Of a stretch of 64,000 nt of DNA, positions 9,325-23,300 are shown piece by piece. The number at the start of each line of letters is the position of its first letter. Positions within the stretch are counted from its first letter, which is position 1. The notes below the pieces were generated by a model. It saw nothing but the letters and a program-made list of their open reading frames with translations, was not told where the DNA came from and ran no database searches. The position numbers and the translations under genes are program-made. This DNA comes from Ianthella basta. Lineage: Eukaryota > Porifera > Demospongiae > Verongiida > Ianthellidae. The DNA lies in contig OZ025881.1 in the NCBI GenBank assembly GCA_964019415.1, positions 2,917,780 to 2,981,779 of the forward strand, given 5' to 3'.

Positions 9325-12300
9325 CTAATCTTCACCCTCAGTCTGCTCAGTCTTAGTAGTTGGTTGCACTGAGCTTGCAATTGCTTGTCCTTCACTATTG
9401 TCACCTTTGGTTGTTCCTTCTTGTTTCGGCTCTTCAACACTTTTTGGTGGCTCTTGCAGCTCCTCTCCTGTGCCACTGGCAGTGGCCTCTCCTGTCTGCT
9501 GTTCTGTCTCACTAGGTCCATACTCCCTCCAAATATCAGGTGAGATGTAGTCCTTGAGCAGGTTACAGCTGATCTCCCACAGCTGCTCCTGGTGGATCTG
9601 GTTCCTGTGGCATGCAGGGATGAGACAGACAAGAATACAGCATATACTACTAGGTAAGAATATTGCAATACAGAGTGCAGTAGTGCAAGCATACATACAA
9701 TGACTAAACTGATCCAAACATGTGCAGTTACTGGTTTCTAGCTCAGTTGGGAATCATGGTGAAGTATATCAATACTAGTGACTTTAATAAGATGGTCAGG
9801 GCATGATTCCTTCTAAATGGAAACTACTTTGCACACTAATTGTAAATACACCTGTTCCTAATTTGTGTTCAAGCCCTTAACTTTCATTGCTACTACCACT
9901 GTACACATGCATGCACATTTCACTGCAGTAGCCTACTGCTAAGCTAGGTGTTGATATGTAGGTGGGTAACGTCTCTGGCTGTTTTTTTTAATCTTAGTTT
10001 GATGACTGCATGAGGGAGATGATTTAGAGTTGCCACCAGTAAAGCTCCGCTCCCCACTTTGCCCCACCCTCAACAAGACACTAATACTAGTACAGCACGC
10101 TGGTAGACCCAACAGCAGTGATTAACTATCTTCACTGCACAGGACTGCTACATAACAATGGTAGAAGACCACTATACTATTAAGCATTGCTTACATTGCG
10201 GCAGTTGAGGTGAGAGTTGGTTTGCAGTCACTGTAGTATACAAACTCCTCTGGCTTGTTCAGTTCTGGGTTAACTGCAGCATTCAAAGTGGTGGCAGCCC
10301 CTTTAACAGAGTCTCTTGCAAACCCTATAAAAGCATCAGGCAAAAGTAATTGCATACATGTAACACTTTATTCCACACTACCCAGAATTTCACACTTGTA
10401 AATTTCTAGCATAAAACTCTGGTTAGTGTGAAAGAAACTGTAATACGAATATCCTATATACCTAGCCACTCAGGCCTCTATATACAACATACGTGATTGC
10501 ATACATCTATATATATACAAAGAGAAGCCGGCAAGAACTTTGTCCCGTAAATGCCTCCTTGAGTTCATTGGGTTTCTTTGAGGCAGACTTTGTGCTACTT
10601 TCAAACATTCAGCCACGTGGGGGATCATCCACACTGGAGTGCAAGCCTACCTCCAGTGCCTCAGCCCAGAATCAATATTTTGGGCCGGAATATTGGGTGC
10701 CGCGCTGTTTCTTCAGGTCTTCAAATCTTGCCTGAATCCTCTCTTGCCTTTCCTCAAAATCATACTTTTTTATTGCCTTTATACACAATGAACTTTTCGT
10801 TGTCTTCTTCCTGGGCCTTCTCTACGCACCAAATGGATCCTCTTCCTTTCTTGTTAATGTGCTTCACTACTTCAGCCATGTCCTGGCAGCACTTCAGCCA
10901 TACCTTTTCCCCTCCCCTGAGGTAATACCCCACTTCGCCAATGCCATCAGTCAGGTCCAATTGTTCAGCCAGATACATTCTGAAGCACTCCATGGAAGCC
11001 AGCTTGCCTTTTGGGACGTTCTTCAATGCATATGTCTTTAACTCCTTGTCTGAGTTGATGGAAGGAAGAGCTTTCACAATCAACTCCTTAATTGCCAGTC
11101 CAGATGCGTCTAACATGCTTGCATTTTCTTCCTCCATCGTTGCTGAGGTGTTCGATGCTGCAGGAAGCACGCTTAAATCTACCGTCGACCCTTCACTGCA
11201 TGTGAAGTAAGAACTGGTTTGGGGTAGACAGAAGCTGCCCATATGTGTCAAGGAGGGGTGAGTAGTTGTTAATAGGGAAAGGGTGTCCTCTGTCTCAGAA
11301 ACTGAGGTTGCTGACTGAACCAAACAACAAATCTGGAAGTGTTGTATCCATCATGTCGCACAAATTCCCAGCCGTGACTACAAAATGGCGCACTACAATG
11401 TCACAATGTATGACGTTCACAATGACGTAATGCCATTTGCTGTTACCATTTGTGATTTACCATTTGCCATTTGGACAACCAATCAGAAAACGACTGTAAG
11501 CATGTTGTCATGGGAATGGGCCACAAAGAGTAGATACTGCCTCGGCTGTGTTCCACACCTGCTTACGCATGCAAGCCGATCAGGAAGTTCAGGGCTTGCT
11601 GAAGGCGGACATTGCAGCTGGTAATTAGTAGTAGTAGTAGTAATTAGTTGCAGTAGTAGAGTATTTATGGTGCAAGTTGCAGAATGTATAGGCTGTTGCC
11701 ATAACAACTTCACAATGATATCGTGTAAACAAGTCAGATGGAAGATAACAGGATTCAAGAAGCATTTATCATCGCAGGGGTGCTGAAATCCCTTAGAGAA
11801 GTGATCTGTGAAGTACCACTAAAGTATCTGCGGTGCTAAAACCGATCTGAATTCGCTGTAAAGTAACTGCTCCCATGACATCCACGAGGAACTCATGCGA
11901 CACTTCTACATAGTAGCACTCTCAGTCTCTTAAAGCCTAGCGACCTATTTCCGATTATTTCTGGCAAAGAGTTCCTGCCATAATTCACCTTTTTTCTTTT
12001 AGCAAGTACAGCAGCTTTCTTGGAAAGCTATCCAAAGGGAGCCGCCAAAACTCACTGTGTACGTATGTCAAGTACATTATGCAATCATAAACAATGCATG
12101 GCTTATAGAATGCAAATGGCCGCCGTGGCCCAATGCCAATATCATTGATTTCACATCTGTATTGTTGAGCTGTGACGCCACAACCTTACCTTGCATGTCG
12201 TTACCCATACTCTACACCATAACTGCAATAGGTTATGTAATAGTAGTGAGCGTTAGCAGAATCAGCAATTGCATTACAGTTCATGCTGTGCTGTGCAAGG

Positions 12301-15300
12301 TTACCTACCAAAGGCCTTCATAGCTGAATACATTGCTGAAAGAGCAGTCGAATCTGAAAATCCCCTAGAAATCTCAGTGTTAACCTAGGAAGCGTAAGCA
12401 GTGACAGTACATTCAATGATAAGCACCTTGCCCATTATCAAAATCAAACACAGCATTAGCAGCTCATCACATAATACACCTTAGGGAATACATGAACACA
12501 CACCACCACCACACCAGAAGTGCACAAATACACCAACAAGGATTTTAAGGCCAATCGTGGTGTGCTGGGCATCTCCCGCCTTGAGGCTTTTCGACTGGAA
12601 CCTACCCATGAAGATCTAAGCTGTCCATAATGGCTGAGCCATGTAAGCAGCAGTAGCCGGAGCTCAACGCACGTGGGACATGTCCTATGTAAACAATGCG
12701 GGTCAATTTTTGACCTTCGTATTCTCTGCTCTTTCTCCTGCAGATAGGATTTGCACCAAGCAAGTTGTGTATATAATTGAAGATCCATTCTTCTACTTCA
12801 TTTCTGCATAACAAGTATTCCAGTGACAATTTCCTTGGCGAAGAATCGCCGCCTACAAAAGTACCTGTGTAAGCACACAAAATCGCCAAATCAACCTCAG
12901 TGGAGAGGCTTAAAGCAATTCAAATAGCATAGAACCACGCACAGTCACATCATCTAACTTTTCCATATGGGGGCTTTTGATAAACCAATTCGTTGGTGAG
13001 TTATATTGCGAAAACTAAAGTCTACTTTCACAGCTGAATCTTTGGCACTGGATTACTCACGATCAGAACCTTGGATCAAATGGGTTGTATTATCCGGCAT
13101 TCTGAGTCATTGGGAAGGTGATTTGCGGCAAAACTCTTCTCGCCTTCTCAAACAGCTTGTGTCACACGACAATCTCGTGACCTGCCATATATGGAGTAAG
13201 AAATGAAAGCAATCACATGCTGTCACAAAACATTTGCTGTGTTCAAAGTGCGGGATTCGTTCTTATAGAGGCATGAAACGTCAATCCCTTCACAGTTTGA
13301 GAACAGTGAAGACATCAGCTCTGTCTTTTTACCAAAACTCTTTCTTGTCCTCTCAAATTTAGTTTCTTGGCACCGCCGGATATGATGTTTGATTTCACTA
13401 GCCTCTAGAGTCACGTGCACATCACATGCAGTGCAAGCGTAGCCATGGTAACACAGGAATTTCACGCCTCAAGGTGTGAATACCTCAAAGTTCGCTTTAT
13501 GTAAACGAAGTACGGACATGTCCCACATGTGAACGGATACCTTAATAGAGAGGAATTTCACTGCTTCTCCTATATGTGGTCATTGGATGTACTGACAAAG
13601 TCCATCTGAAGTTTATCATCACTCATGTGTCTCCTGATGGTGCATATTTCATCATAATCCCTACACACCAGTCCCTGGCAATCCTTACTTGTGTGTGCGG
13701 TCAATACTAGTTGGAGTCCCATGTGCTTGGTAAGTCTCGACAAGATGTGGCGTAAGTATGCAATTAGGGCATAGTCTCCATGGACCCCAATAACATTAAC
13801 ATAGCACTAAAAAGCATTACAGTCTACCTCTGTAAAGCAGCCACCTCTCTATAAATGATCAGCTATAACTGGCCCACAGGTGGCTGTCTTTGACAGGCTA
13901 CACTGTATAGGCACTTGAACTCACAAGTCCAGGATGCACTGCAGACACCACAACTCCTTTGCTGGTCACCCGTCTCTGCAGAGCAGCCCCCATCATGATC
14001 TATGCACATAATGCACACCAATTTCATGAACAGCCTCAAAACAATTCAGACACATAATTATTGTTGTTATTGTCGGAAAAACAAGAAATTAGTGTAAATA
14101 GGTTAAGAATGAAATCAAGCCTATTTTGGTCAGGTGCCAACATTTTTGAATGATTGCAAGAGTTTCATCACACAGAAACCAAACAAGAACAAATGCTAAA
14201 TGCCGTAATAGCTATGATGTCAGTTGCATGTTAAGTTAGTGATCAGCGCCTGGTCAAGTAATAATTGCCAACTGGCACTCAGTATGACAGCATCATGTTT
14301 GCACCAATGATTACCATGTACCATAAATATTCTAAAAATTCGTGAACTTCTGAGAGTTTCAATTTTGAATTTTCGAAGTTTAGAAGGAAATATATTCCTT
14401 TTCGTTCATGTCTGGTGAAAATTAGAGACTCTTGCAATATTGGAGGCACTCTCGTCCGCCATTTTCTGGAAGGTTCTGTGAGTAAAATGGCCGCCACTGG
14501 CGCTTCCCTCGTCACCATGTGGTGTGATATTCACATGTCTAAAAAGAGAGGATTTTGTTTGGGTTGCCGAGGAAATGAACTTCCAGGGCAGGAAAGCCAT
14601 AGCTGCCACCTGTGCTACTTGTAGCAAGCTACGACTAGCCAGTAGCTAACCTGAACCGGCATTGAATATCTCTGCAGGTTACACTGTGTCGCTAGGTGCA
14701 TTTACCACCATTAGGTACCATTTCATAAGGTGTATTATGCAGTACCCCAGTAACTGTTGAAGAAATTAGAGGTCAGTTCAAATATTAGAGTCACCCAAGG
14801 ATTCAAAATTTTAGAATATTTCAAGGCAAAACTGTGCAAAGTTTGTGAAATTAGAGTTTAAAATTTTTTAGAATACTTACGGTAAGTTGAATTTTCATGG
14901 GACTATATTTTTGCACATTTTGTGAGGACGCCAGCATCCATGGAAATATTTTCTTGTGAAAGTTTCATGTTTTACACTTCCAGCATATAAAAACATTGTA
15001 TATGTTGCCAATACAAATGACCATGCAACTGTTCATGAAAATACAATCACGAATTACTCTTCCAGACAGTGATTCACAAAATCCCACATACATTAGAGCT
15101 TACACAGCACTACACGGTGAAAGTAAAGCTCATTGCCTTCAAGTCACACAGCTACTCCCCTAGTCTGGCTCACTAGCCGTCTCACTAAGCGCCCAGTATA
15201 TAAGCGCCAGATGGGGCGCTTGGGAGGGAGGAAGGGACGGTCTAGCTGCAATAGTATTCATGACCTGCGGTCACATAATTTCTATAGTAGGATCCATCGT

Positions 15301-18300
15301 TTCCGCTTTGAGAGTGAAAAGAAAGTCATTGCTGTTCCAGGTTTGCCATACTTCCACATCATCTTCCATCTTCTTCACCGTGAGTATCCATTGATAGCAA
15401 ACACTGCACAAGTGAGAAGGACTTCCTTCCTCATAGATGTCCAGCTCGTGTGCAAGCGCTTCTCCAACTGTATTGAGATGCCCAGTGGTCATCAGCAATG
15501 AATACTTTCTGTCCAGCGGTCCACAGTACGGGTGCGCGATTCAATCGATTATGGTGATTAATCGATGGTCTTTCACCAATTGCATTAAAATTGTGAGGGG
15601 AAATCCCCAATCCATTAATTGCGCAAGTGCTATTGTCACAGTGATGTAACAAACGTTTATTGAAAGTGTAAAACTGCTGCAAGAGGCTGTTTCTTTGCTT
15701 CCAAACGGACAAGTGCAAATGGAACCTGGTTCAATGAGCCTACCTACCTACCCTAAAAGAACTGTAGCAGCAATGCGTGGCAGTTCTTTGGATTCTGACT
15801 GGAGAGTGGAATCGTCCACGGATCGCAGCAGAGTAAGTCTGTACCCTAGTGCATATCTGTGCATATAAGTCATCAGCACTGTATCGATGCGTGAAATAGC
15901 TAGGTGTTGCTTTTAACGCTCACACGTAATAGTGTTCTTTTCAATAGTACCTGTCTTTCATCAGTATAAATGCTTTGTGGTGTGCTTCTTGATCAAGAAC
16001 TTGCCTTTGACTTGCTTTAATTCAAACATGTTGCATAAATTTGTGTGATCTGTCATGTTGTGCAAGGAACATTGCTATGTCTATCGCAATTGCCAATTAA
16101 TTACTTAATAATGATACCTCATAAGTAGTACTCAGCATTAATCATACGTGATACCACAAATTTTGATAATCTATAATACCTAGCACATACTGTTTACATA
16201 ATGAGAGGTGCAAAGCCAATAATTCGTAGGTGTTAACTAAAATTAATGCTATTGCTACTACACTGTCCCTCCATTCCTCACAACTGGGTACTTATTGGGA
16301 CAGGCTAGCAAACCAGACTACTACTCCCCCCTCTCCCACGCACACACATGTTGCTTACATTGAAGAGTTTGGAGTTACTGTATTGTTTGAGTCTACCATA
16401 GTTCTGTTCACCCTGGAGATTGGCGGGATCAAATGGGCTGGCCATTTTGTGACCACCTGATGACAGAATGACCACTCTGGCATCAGGTGCTGAAGACAAG
16501 ACGAGTGGGAGGAGCTCCAGAGTCAGCAGAAAGTGACCAAGGTGGTTCACCTGTGGGGAGAGAATACACAATCAGCATTTGATTATCCACAAAGAAATGA
16601 GTCAGACAATCTCATTTCTCAAATGAGCTACTTCATACATTCGCCCACACATAGAAATGCACAAAACAGACACATGCTTTCCTAACATGCTGCTCTAAAT
16701 TACTATAATAAAACAATATGCTCATACTTGAAAATGCATCTCGTGTCCGTCTTCAGTTTTTCCTAAAAGAAACATTGGTAGATGATTAAAATACATAATG
16801 TTGCAAGCATGCACATTACTGGGGATAACCCCAAGCCATCACACAGCAAATGTACAGGAAGTGCACAATGTTGTGCATGCTTAGTTTGCAGCAAGCAGAC
16901 GCCAGAATCTGATGAGTCACAGTGGCCTTGACTGAACCACAAAAAGCACTCACCAAATGGCACGGATCCTATCCCTGCATTGTTGATGAGGAGGTGAAGC
17001 GGCAATCCTTTCTGTTTGTAGTCTTCAGTGAACCTCTTTACAGACCGTAAAGATGCCAAGTCCAGAGGCATGAACTCCACACTGATGGACTTGTCTGGAT
17101 GCTCCTGAGACACCTCCTCAGTCATGCGAGTGATGGCCTAAAGTGGAGGCAAGTGAGATTTTGATAGTGAAATAGCTTATAAGTCAAAACTGGTTTTAGC
17201 CAGGATAAAACTGTTTGCTGATTCCTATTAGGCTGACATTACAGTGCACTCAGAGAACTATTCAACCAGAAGGCATCAACAATTCTTCAAAAAATCTTGG
17301 CGGAAATGTTGTCAACTTTGGCTACTACATTCCAGGCTCCACCTTGTGGAAAGGAACACATTCAAGACTATACAGCAAGTTGCCAGTCGCATTCAAGGAA
17401 ATACTCCGCATCCATCACCACCACCACACACCACACACCATAGACATCAACCCTACCTTGAAGAAGGTATTACACATCCAAGACTACGTGGATCAACTGA
17501 CTTGTAAGGACACGCCATTACTTATACCACAACATGGCTGTGTACATAAAGCACTGCTGGTAGGTACGTACATATAGAGCCAAAAGCTAGCTCTCGTTGA
17601 TTTACTGGTACTTTCAATTTACATTCCCTGTCCACCAAGTACTACCACCAGCAACCACCATGCACCCATGCACAACCTACCTATCCACCCACCCACGACG
17701 AACCCACCCATTGCCATGCACACCCCACTCAACTCTCACACCACCACACCCTGCACTCATCACTACTGCCTGGTGTCACATGCAGTGAATCCGGTATCCC
17801 TGATTTTCTGCATTCCTGTAGTCTATTCTCTAGTGAATATCCCCAAACGTGATTTCTAGCAAATTGTGCAGCTTAAACAACGTAGTTGCTACAGCAGAGT
17901 CGTAGGAAGCACAAAAGAAACGATATGAAGAAGAAAACGAGCGTAAGAGAGGAGAAACTGAGATCTTTGTAGGATGCGAAAATGGCTTCAGCCAGCTGCA
18001 CCATCTAGTGTTTGCCTGCTGAGATTCACTCTGACACCGGTCACAACTACTCATGCCCAGACCCAACTACTTCACAGGGAAGCTACATGTATTCTAGGTG
18101 ACAGCACACACATCAAGACGCTGTGCAGTGTGCTAGCTTACATTTCTGGCTCTCTCTTCGCTCCTGCACGCAATGATGACGTGTGCTCCCAGCACGGCCA
18201 GTCCTTTGGCTGTCTCGTATCCAATCCCAGTGTTTCCGCCCGTCACAACGGCCACTCTACCGCTCTGGTCGACCTCAGGATAAGACAAACGAGCACCCAT
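9325..18300 (-). CDS. SDR retinol-dehydrogenase-like gene B (8 exons, 376 aa)
   Basis: Same family and plan as gene A. Exons: 18142-18300, 16954-17137, 16728-16762, 16359-16550, 13925-13999, 12309-12384, 10195-10324, 9325-9604; total 1131 nt, stop TAG at 9325. TGGNTGIG at residues 20-27, NNAG near 105, catalytic Asn in [22 protein letters not shown] after the catalytic serine, YSNSK at 183-187, [13 protein letters not shown]. The last exon gives [18 protein letters not shown], the end of the conserved fold, then a disordered tail rich in E, P, Q, T and G ([17 protein letters not shown]). Exon 6 donor is GTAGGT. Introns 4-6 are long and hold unrelated insertions (10600-11323 and others). The array context suggests tandem duplication; substrate is unknown. 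Confidence 0.87.
10600..11323 (-). pseudogene. Unknown coding relic in intron 6 of gene B
   Basis: A minus-strand frame of 187 codons runs from an ATG at 11323 to 10760. It has a Ser/Thr-rich start and a lysine-rich, structured-looking second half ([56 protein letters not shown]). Coding-like sequence with the flavour [18 protein letters not shown] continues in a neighbouring frame to a stop near 10670, so this looks like a decayed gene or element ORF. No family is recognised. It is absent from the equivalent introns of D and E, so it was inserted into B alone. Confidence 0.4.
11470..11650. repeat. Inverted copy of a block found directly at 35980-36130 and 61150-61280
   Basis: The run ATGGGCCACAAAGAGTAGA ... 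CTTCCTGATCGGC is present here in reverse orientation relative to D intron 6 (about 35990-36130) and E intron 6 (about 61170-61280). The following 11640-12300 is in direct orientation in all three. A local inversion or a re-inserted repeat explains this. Confidence 0.5.
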
Positions 18301-18510
18301 TGTATTACTTCGCCAACGCACGGTGACAGGTCGTAAACATACCATTCATCATACATACTATTCAGAGATATACGGTATACCGCTATCTTGATTGCGTAAG
18401 CTCAATTCCCGCTCATGCTCGCGTACGTGAGCTGTCAACCACACGAGACAGCATACACTTATTACAGGTACATGCCCATGACAAATGGCCCCTCAAAATA
18501 TGTACAGACA

Positions 18511-18565
18511 TTAATAGCAGCATTCAAGGAGGTGGCAGCACCCTTCACACAATTTCTTGAGAAGC
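18511..18565 (-). pseudogene. Fragment of dehydrogenase exon 7
   Basis: Minus-strand sequence matching the 5' half of exon 7 (GAAGGGTGCTGCCACC and GAATGCTGC), with an acceptor AG at the expected place. It is most like the exon-7 copy at 41855-41981. The flanks 18575-18960 also match 42005-42430, so this is the remnant of a duplicated partial gene. Confidence 0.65.
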
Positions 18566-18869
18566 CTACATGGCTGTGATGACAGACATGTAGGTACCTG
18601 CTTGCATTAATTGAAGTGGACTGAATGCATAGCTACACATTACTGAATATTGCATGCATGCCTTTAAACTATTAAAAACTATACTGAAGATAGGCTGTGC
18701 CTCAATCCATCTGTAGGGTCACTGGGGGCACATCATGTGCTCAAGTGCAGTAGTAGTGAGCATGTGCATCATTGACAGTACTAACTTAAAGCTAGTGTTC
18801 AATGATGTTGTAGAGGCTTATTGCCATATTGTTTAATATAGGCAAATAGCAGTAATGCAGCAGAATCAA

Positions 18870-19015
18870 TCAACATCTGATTGCAGCATGTTTCAGCCAC
18901 ATATAGGCCAAGCCTTTATCAGCTGCATACAAAACTCGTTGTATGCAGCTGATTTGTATGGTTTGTATGCAGCTGATGAAGGCCTATGTGACTGAGACTT
19001 CCTGGGACAACAGAA
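18870..19015. repeat. Foldback repeat with CTGATGAAGGCC arms (copy 1)
   Basis: Two inverted arms centred near 18940 share TGCAGCTGAT(G/A)AAGGC and GTG.CTGA.AC; TTGTATGCAGCTGAT is also repeated directly. The arm consensus recalls the hammerhead core order (CTGATGA, hairpin, GAAAC) but stem and cleavage bases are poorly kept. A second copy is at 42285-42440 in the same duplicated block. Confidence 0.5.
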
Positions 19016-19609
19016 ATGTAAGTATGTAAGCACTGTAAAATCTTCACAGCTGCATGGTAATAATAATAGTTAATAGTTGTATATTTGTATTTATTAGTAA
19101 TGTAGATCACTTGTTATAGTTGATAATAATAATAATAATAATATGGGCGCAAGGGAGTTACGTACAATTTTATCCATATATAATTATATATAGCAAGTTT
19201 TAATTAAGGCTCTATGTGTTGTTCTCATCTATTTCCCCCTCCTGTAGTAGTCACAATGGTGCTTTTTCCTGTTAGCTATGGCACGGACATCCTAAGTTAC
19301 TCATCAACGGGCTATCTACATGTTTCTTATGTTTGTGTGTGTAAGTGCTACATTGGACCGCAGTGAGTCCTAGTGCCACCATGTGGCATATGGTGCACAT
19401 TACTAATAATTGAAATGAACTGATCATATATACAGGATTGATGCACAACAGTGATGAATGACACTATACTAATAACTATATAGCTTGCCAAAGGTCCAGA
19501 CACTATAACACGAGCTATGTTCTCACCACTCGCCCAGCATCTACCTAGCAGCACCAATCTGATACACTAGACACAATTAGCGCTACACTCCATGAGAAGT
19601 ACACCCCAC

Positions 19610-19869
19610 GGAAGTCCACCCTGGCTAGTTCAGTGTAGGAATTTAGCACACAGAGCACCTGTCAACCACCAAAACTACTGCATGCACCAGTGGCCACCTT
19701 TCCACCTCTCACTGCACATGCACAACCATCCATGCCACCCGCCACCAACACCCAGCGGCTGGCCCACCACACGCACACCACCCAACCAACCACCGCCTAG
19801 AACACATATAGCTAGCTATGCGAACTTAAGAGCTGATGTGTGGCTTTTGAGCTGGGTAGCGTTACCCTG
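19610..19869. repeat. Duplicated block in the B-C spacer (copy 2 of 6109-6364)
   Basis: Nearly identical to the intron 1 block of gene A over about 255 bp, with only small indels such as an added AACTTAAG. Confidence 0.75.
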
Positions 19870-19980
19870 TAGCAGCAGTCTCAGATGCATGTGGCTCACC
19901 TTTACTCCGTTCAGAACTGGCCATGCATACAATCATAGCCCAGAACATTCCCAACATCAGTCCTAAGCACCAGTCATCAT

Positions 19981-20122
<142 letters not shown>

Positions 20123-20357
20123 TCTCTCCATGCATGTTGCAACATTCACAATTATTAAGGAATTACATACTGGAGCAAATTTTAGCAATGAATCACTAAA
20201 TAAGCCATACAAACTACATAGATAGCTTATACACAATTATGTGTAGCAGTGTTTGCACTTAGCAGCAGGTTCATACATACTGTAGTTGTGTATAGTGTTA
20301 GTTATATCCAAAGCCTTTTTGGATGTGCTCGCCTCTATTCCTGGGAGCAGTGGCCAT

Positions 20358-23300
20358 TCATCTCTGCTCAGTATCTCCAAGTGGCTCCAGAGGGCTTGCC
20401 TCCTCTTCCTTGTTGCCTCCACCACTGCAGGTCAGTTCACCCCTCTCTTGTTCAGATCCAGTAGGTGGCTCCTGAGGGTCTTCTCTGCTGGCACTGGCAG
20501 TGGCCTGTTCACACTGCTGTTCCACCTCACTTGGTCCATACTCCCTCCAAATGTCGGCAGAGAGGTAGTCCTTGAGCATGTTACAGCTGATCTCCCACAG
20601 CTGCTCCTGGTGGGACTGGTTCCTGTGACAGGCAGGGATAAGACAGGAAAGCTAGTGCAACTACATATAGGTTGGGTTGCATTCTCTGTTATATCTCTTG
20701 CTCAACTACACTAACTCACATTGCTGCAGCTGAGGTTTGAGCAGGCCGGCAGTCACTGTAGTAGACAAACTCCTCCTTGTTCAACTCTGGGTTGACTGCA
20801 GCATTCAGCGTGGTGGCAGCTCCTTTAGTTGAACCTCTTGACATACCTGTATTAATGACATAGGCACATGGGCCAACATACACCACCACTAGTACTGCCA
20901 CAACAACATAAACAACGATGCACTAACTGTCACTTTGAAGATGTTAGAACACTACAACAAGTTACATCAGCTTACCCAGAAAATTGAATAGTACTCTCAT
21001 TGCATTGAACAGTTTCATGTCTTCATAGTTACGATGAATCTCTGTCCGTACCTACAGTACATATGCATTTCAAGTATGCGTACATGAGTGTGTGTCTGTG
21101 TGTATACAGTATGTATGGCAGTATCACTGTGTGCACATGACACAAAAGGAGTTGCATTATATAGAGGTGTTAGGTACGCAATGAACAGATGAGACAAATA
21201 CTATTAGTAACATAAAATTGGCATTTCCACAGCTTTTCAAATTAGAAGCTGGTCAAGCATATCTGCTCATCTCCAATACTGGCCATTTAAAAAGTCCTCC
21301 AGGTTGCTGTTAGTGGCCAACACACTTCTAGCGATCAATGCAAGAATCGACTGTTGTAGTCTCTCAAGCTGAGCCATTTACATTTAGACACAGCTACAGC
21401 AACTGCACTCTATTGCCGACAAAGCCTAAATTGCTGCCATGTACATATTCAGGAAAACTAGATTTTCATAAAGTTGTTTGAGTTTCTAGGGATACTTCCT
21501 TTCAATTAGAATATTTCAATAAAGAAAGTGTCGATCAATTATGATTCTCACCAATTCATGGGAATTTCCTTGTCTATCACATTTTTGATAATGATTATAA
21601 TTGGTTGACGTATGGTTTTAGATTTATACAGCCAGATGTAATGTACCCTAAAGGAAGCTTTGAGCCAGTGCTGCTATATACTTCAAGTGATCTATGTGAA
21701 AGTGATTAACTACCAAACATGCATGATGCAGTAGGTGTTGAGTACCCACCATCCCTGGGTGAACTGCTGACACCACAACACCTTTACCCTTTAGCCGTCT
21801 GTGCAGAGCAGCCCCCATCATGATCTGTACACAATACAAGAAGAATGGGCATGACAACTGGATATCATCAATGGAATACCTTTCTTGGAAACATACTGTC
21901 ACAGAGCAGAAACTCTTTGTATAAGCTGTGCATGAATCACGACATTATTGGAAGACGTGGGCCATAGTCATTGCAGCTGATACATACAAATCAATCAATC
22001 CTCTATTGGACATTTAGAATCCCCATTAACAGGGTTTACTATTGATTAAGATGGTCTACTAGCATTTTAAGATGTGGTATATAATGGTAGTTACATGTGA
22101 CGTTGGTGCCTTACTAAAAGAATAATTTTGTACTTGCTAATCTAGTAAGCTATAATACAATACTCAGATGTTTAGCTAAAATTATAAAAATTATGCAAAG
22201 ACATGGACAGTGGGGCAAATCCAATGTCAAGTCACATGGCATGGCACAACTACCAAATGAATAGCTAGTTATACAACGGCACATCAAATTGCTATGATAT
22301 CATCTTATTATAATAAACGTAACCCACATTTTCGTTGTCCAGGATATTCTCCTTCAATTCTGGACCGAACTTCACAAAATGTGGTAGGATTACGAAGAGG
22401 CGTACTGTGAGTAACCTTGCCGAGCCGAAATTTGGTTTAAGGTCGTTCTGTCCGAGTTCTTGCCACTTTTACGGTCACCGCCGTATCTAAGAGATAGGGA
22501 AAAGATGTGTTTCGTTGTCCAGAAACTCATACTTCAATTTTCCACCAATCTTTGCTAAACTTGGAAGAGTATTATCACGGCAATACGGGGGGTGACTAAG
22601 GTGGTTGGTGCCTTCGTCGCTGGACTCCTTTAGACGAAATGGATTAACAAAAGTAAGTTCTGTGCGCACGGAGTTTTACGGAGCGAGTCTACGGAATGCT
22701 CCCAATTAAATGGGCGTTTCTGATTGGTTAAACGCTCAACTTTCAAACGGTATGCTGGGAACCCGCCCGAAGGGCGGGCATTCAGCTAGTAAATAGAATA
22801 TAGACATTGCTCAAATACAATAATTATATAGATATTTATAGAAATTAAATAGATATACAGTATTAATTTTTACGGAGTATAGGCTAATAGTATGAACTGA
22901 GTGACTGCCATCATGGATCCTGAGAACTAGGTTGCTTCCTAGCTATTAGAATCCACTGGCATGCAGACTTATGACTCGTAACTTACATTGAAGAGCTTAG
23001 TAGCACAATATTGTTTGAAGCGGTTGTAGTCCTGCTCTCCTTCAAGGTTGTTTGGATCAAATGGGTTGGCCATGTCATGACCAGCTGATGACAAAATGAC
23101 CACTCTGGAATCAGGTGCTGAAGACAAGATGAGTGGGAGGAGCTCTAGAGTCAGCAGAAAGTGACCAAGGTGGTTCACCTGTAGTGGGAGCCGCAATGAG
23201 GATGGATGACAGTTATGGTACACAAATAGACATCGTTATCACTGAGAGTGTCCATGAAATTGATGTACAGTGTGGGCACATGCCGGCATGTAGGGGCATC

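Noticed and set aside
13223-13465. 80-codon minus frame with CxxC and H/C spacing ([11 protein letters not shown])
   Set aside because: A zinc-finger-like pattern, but isolated, unsupported by neighbours and of no recognised family; too weak to list as a gene.
17597-17860. Pro/His/Thr-rich plus-strand frames in intron 1 of B
   Set aside because: CCACC-rich low-complexity sequence shared with intron 1 of D and A; no coding evidence.
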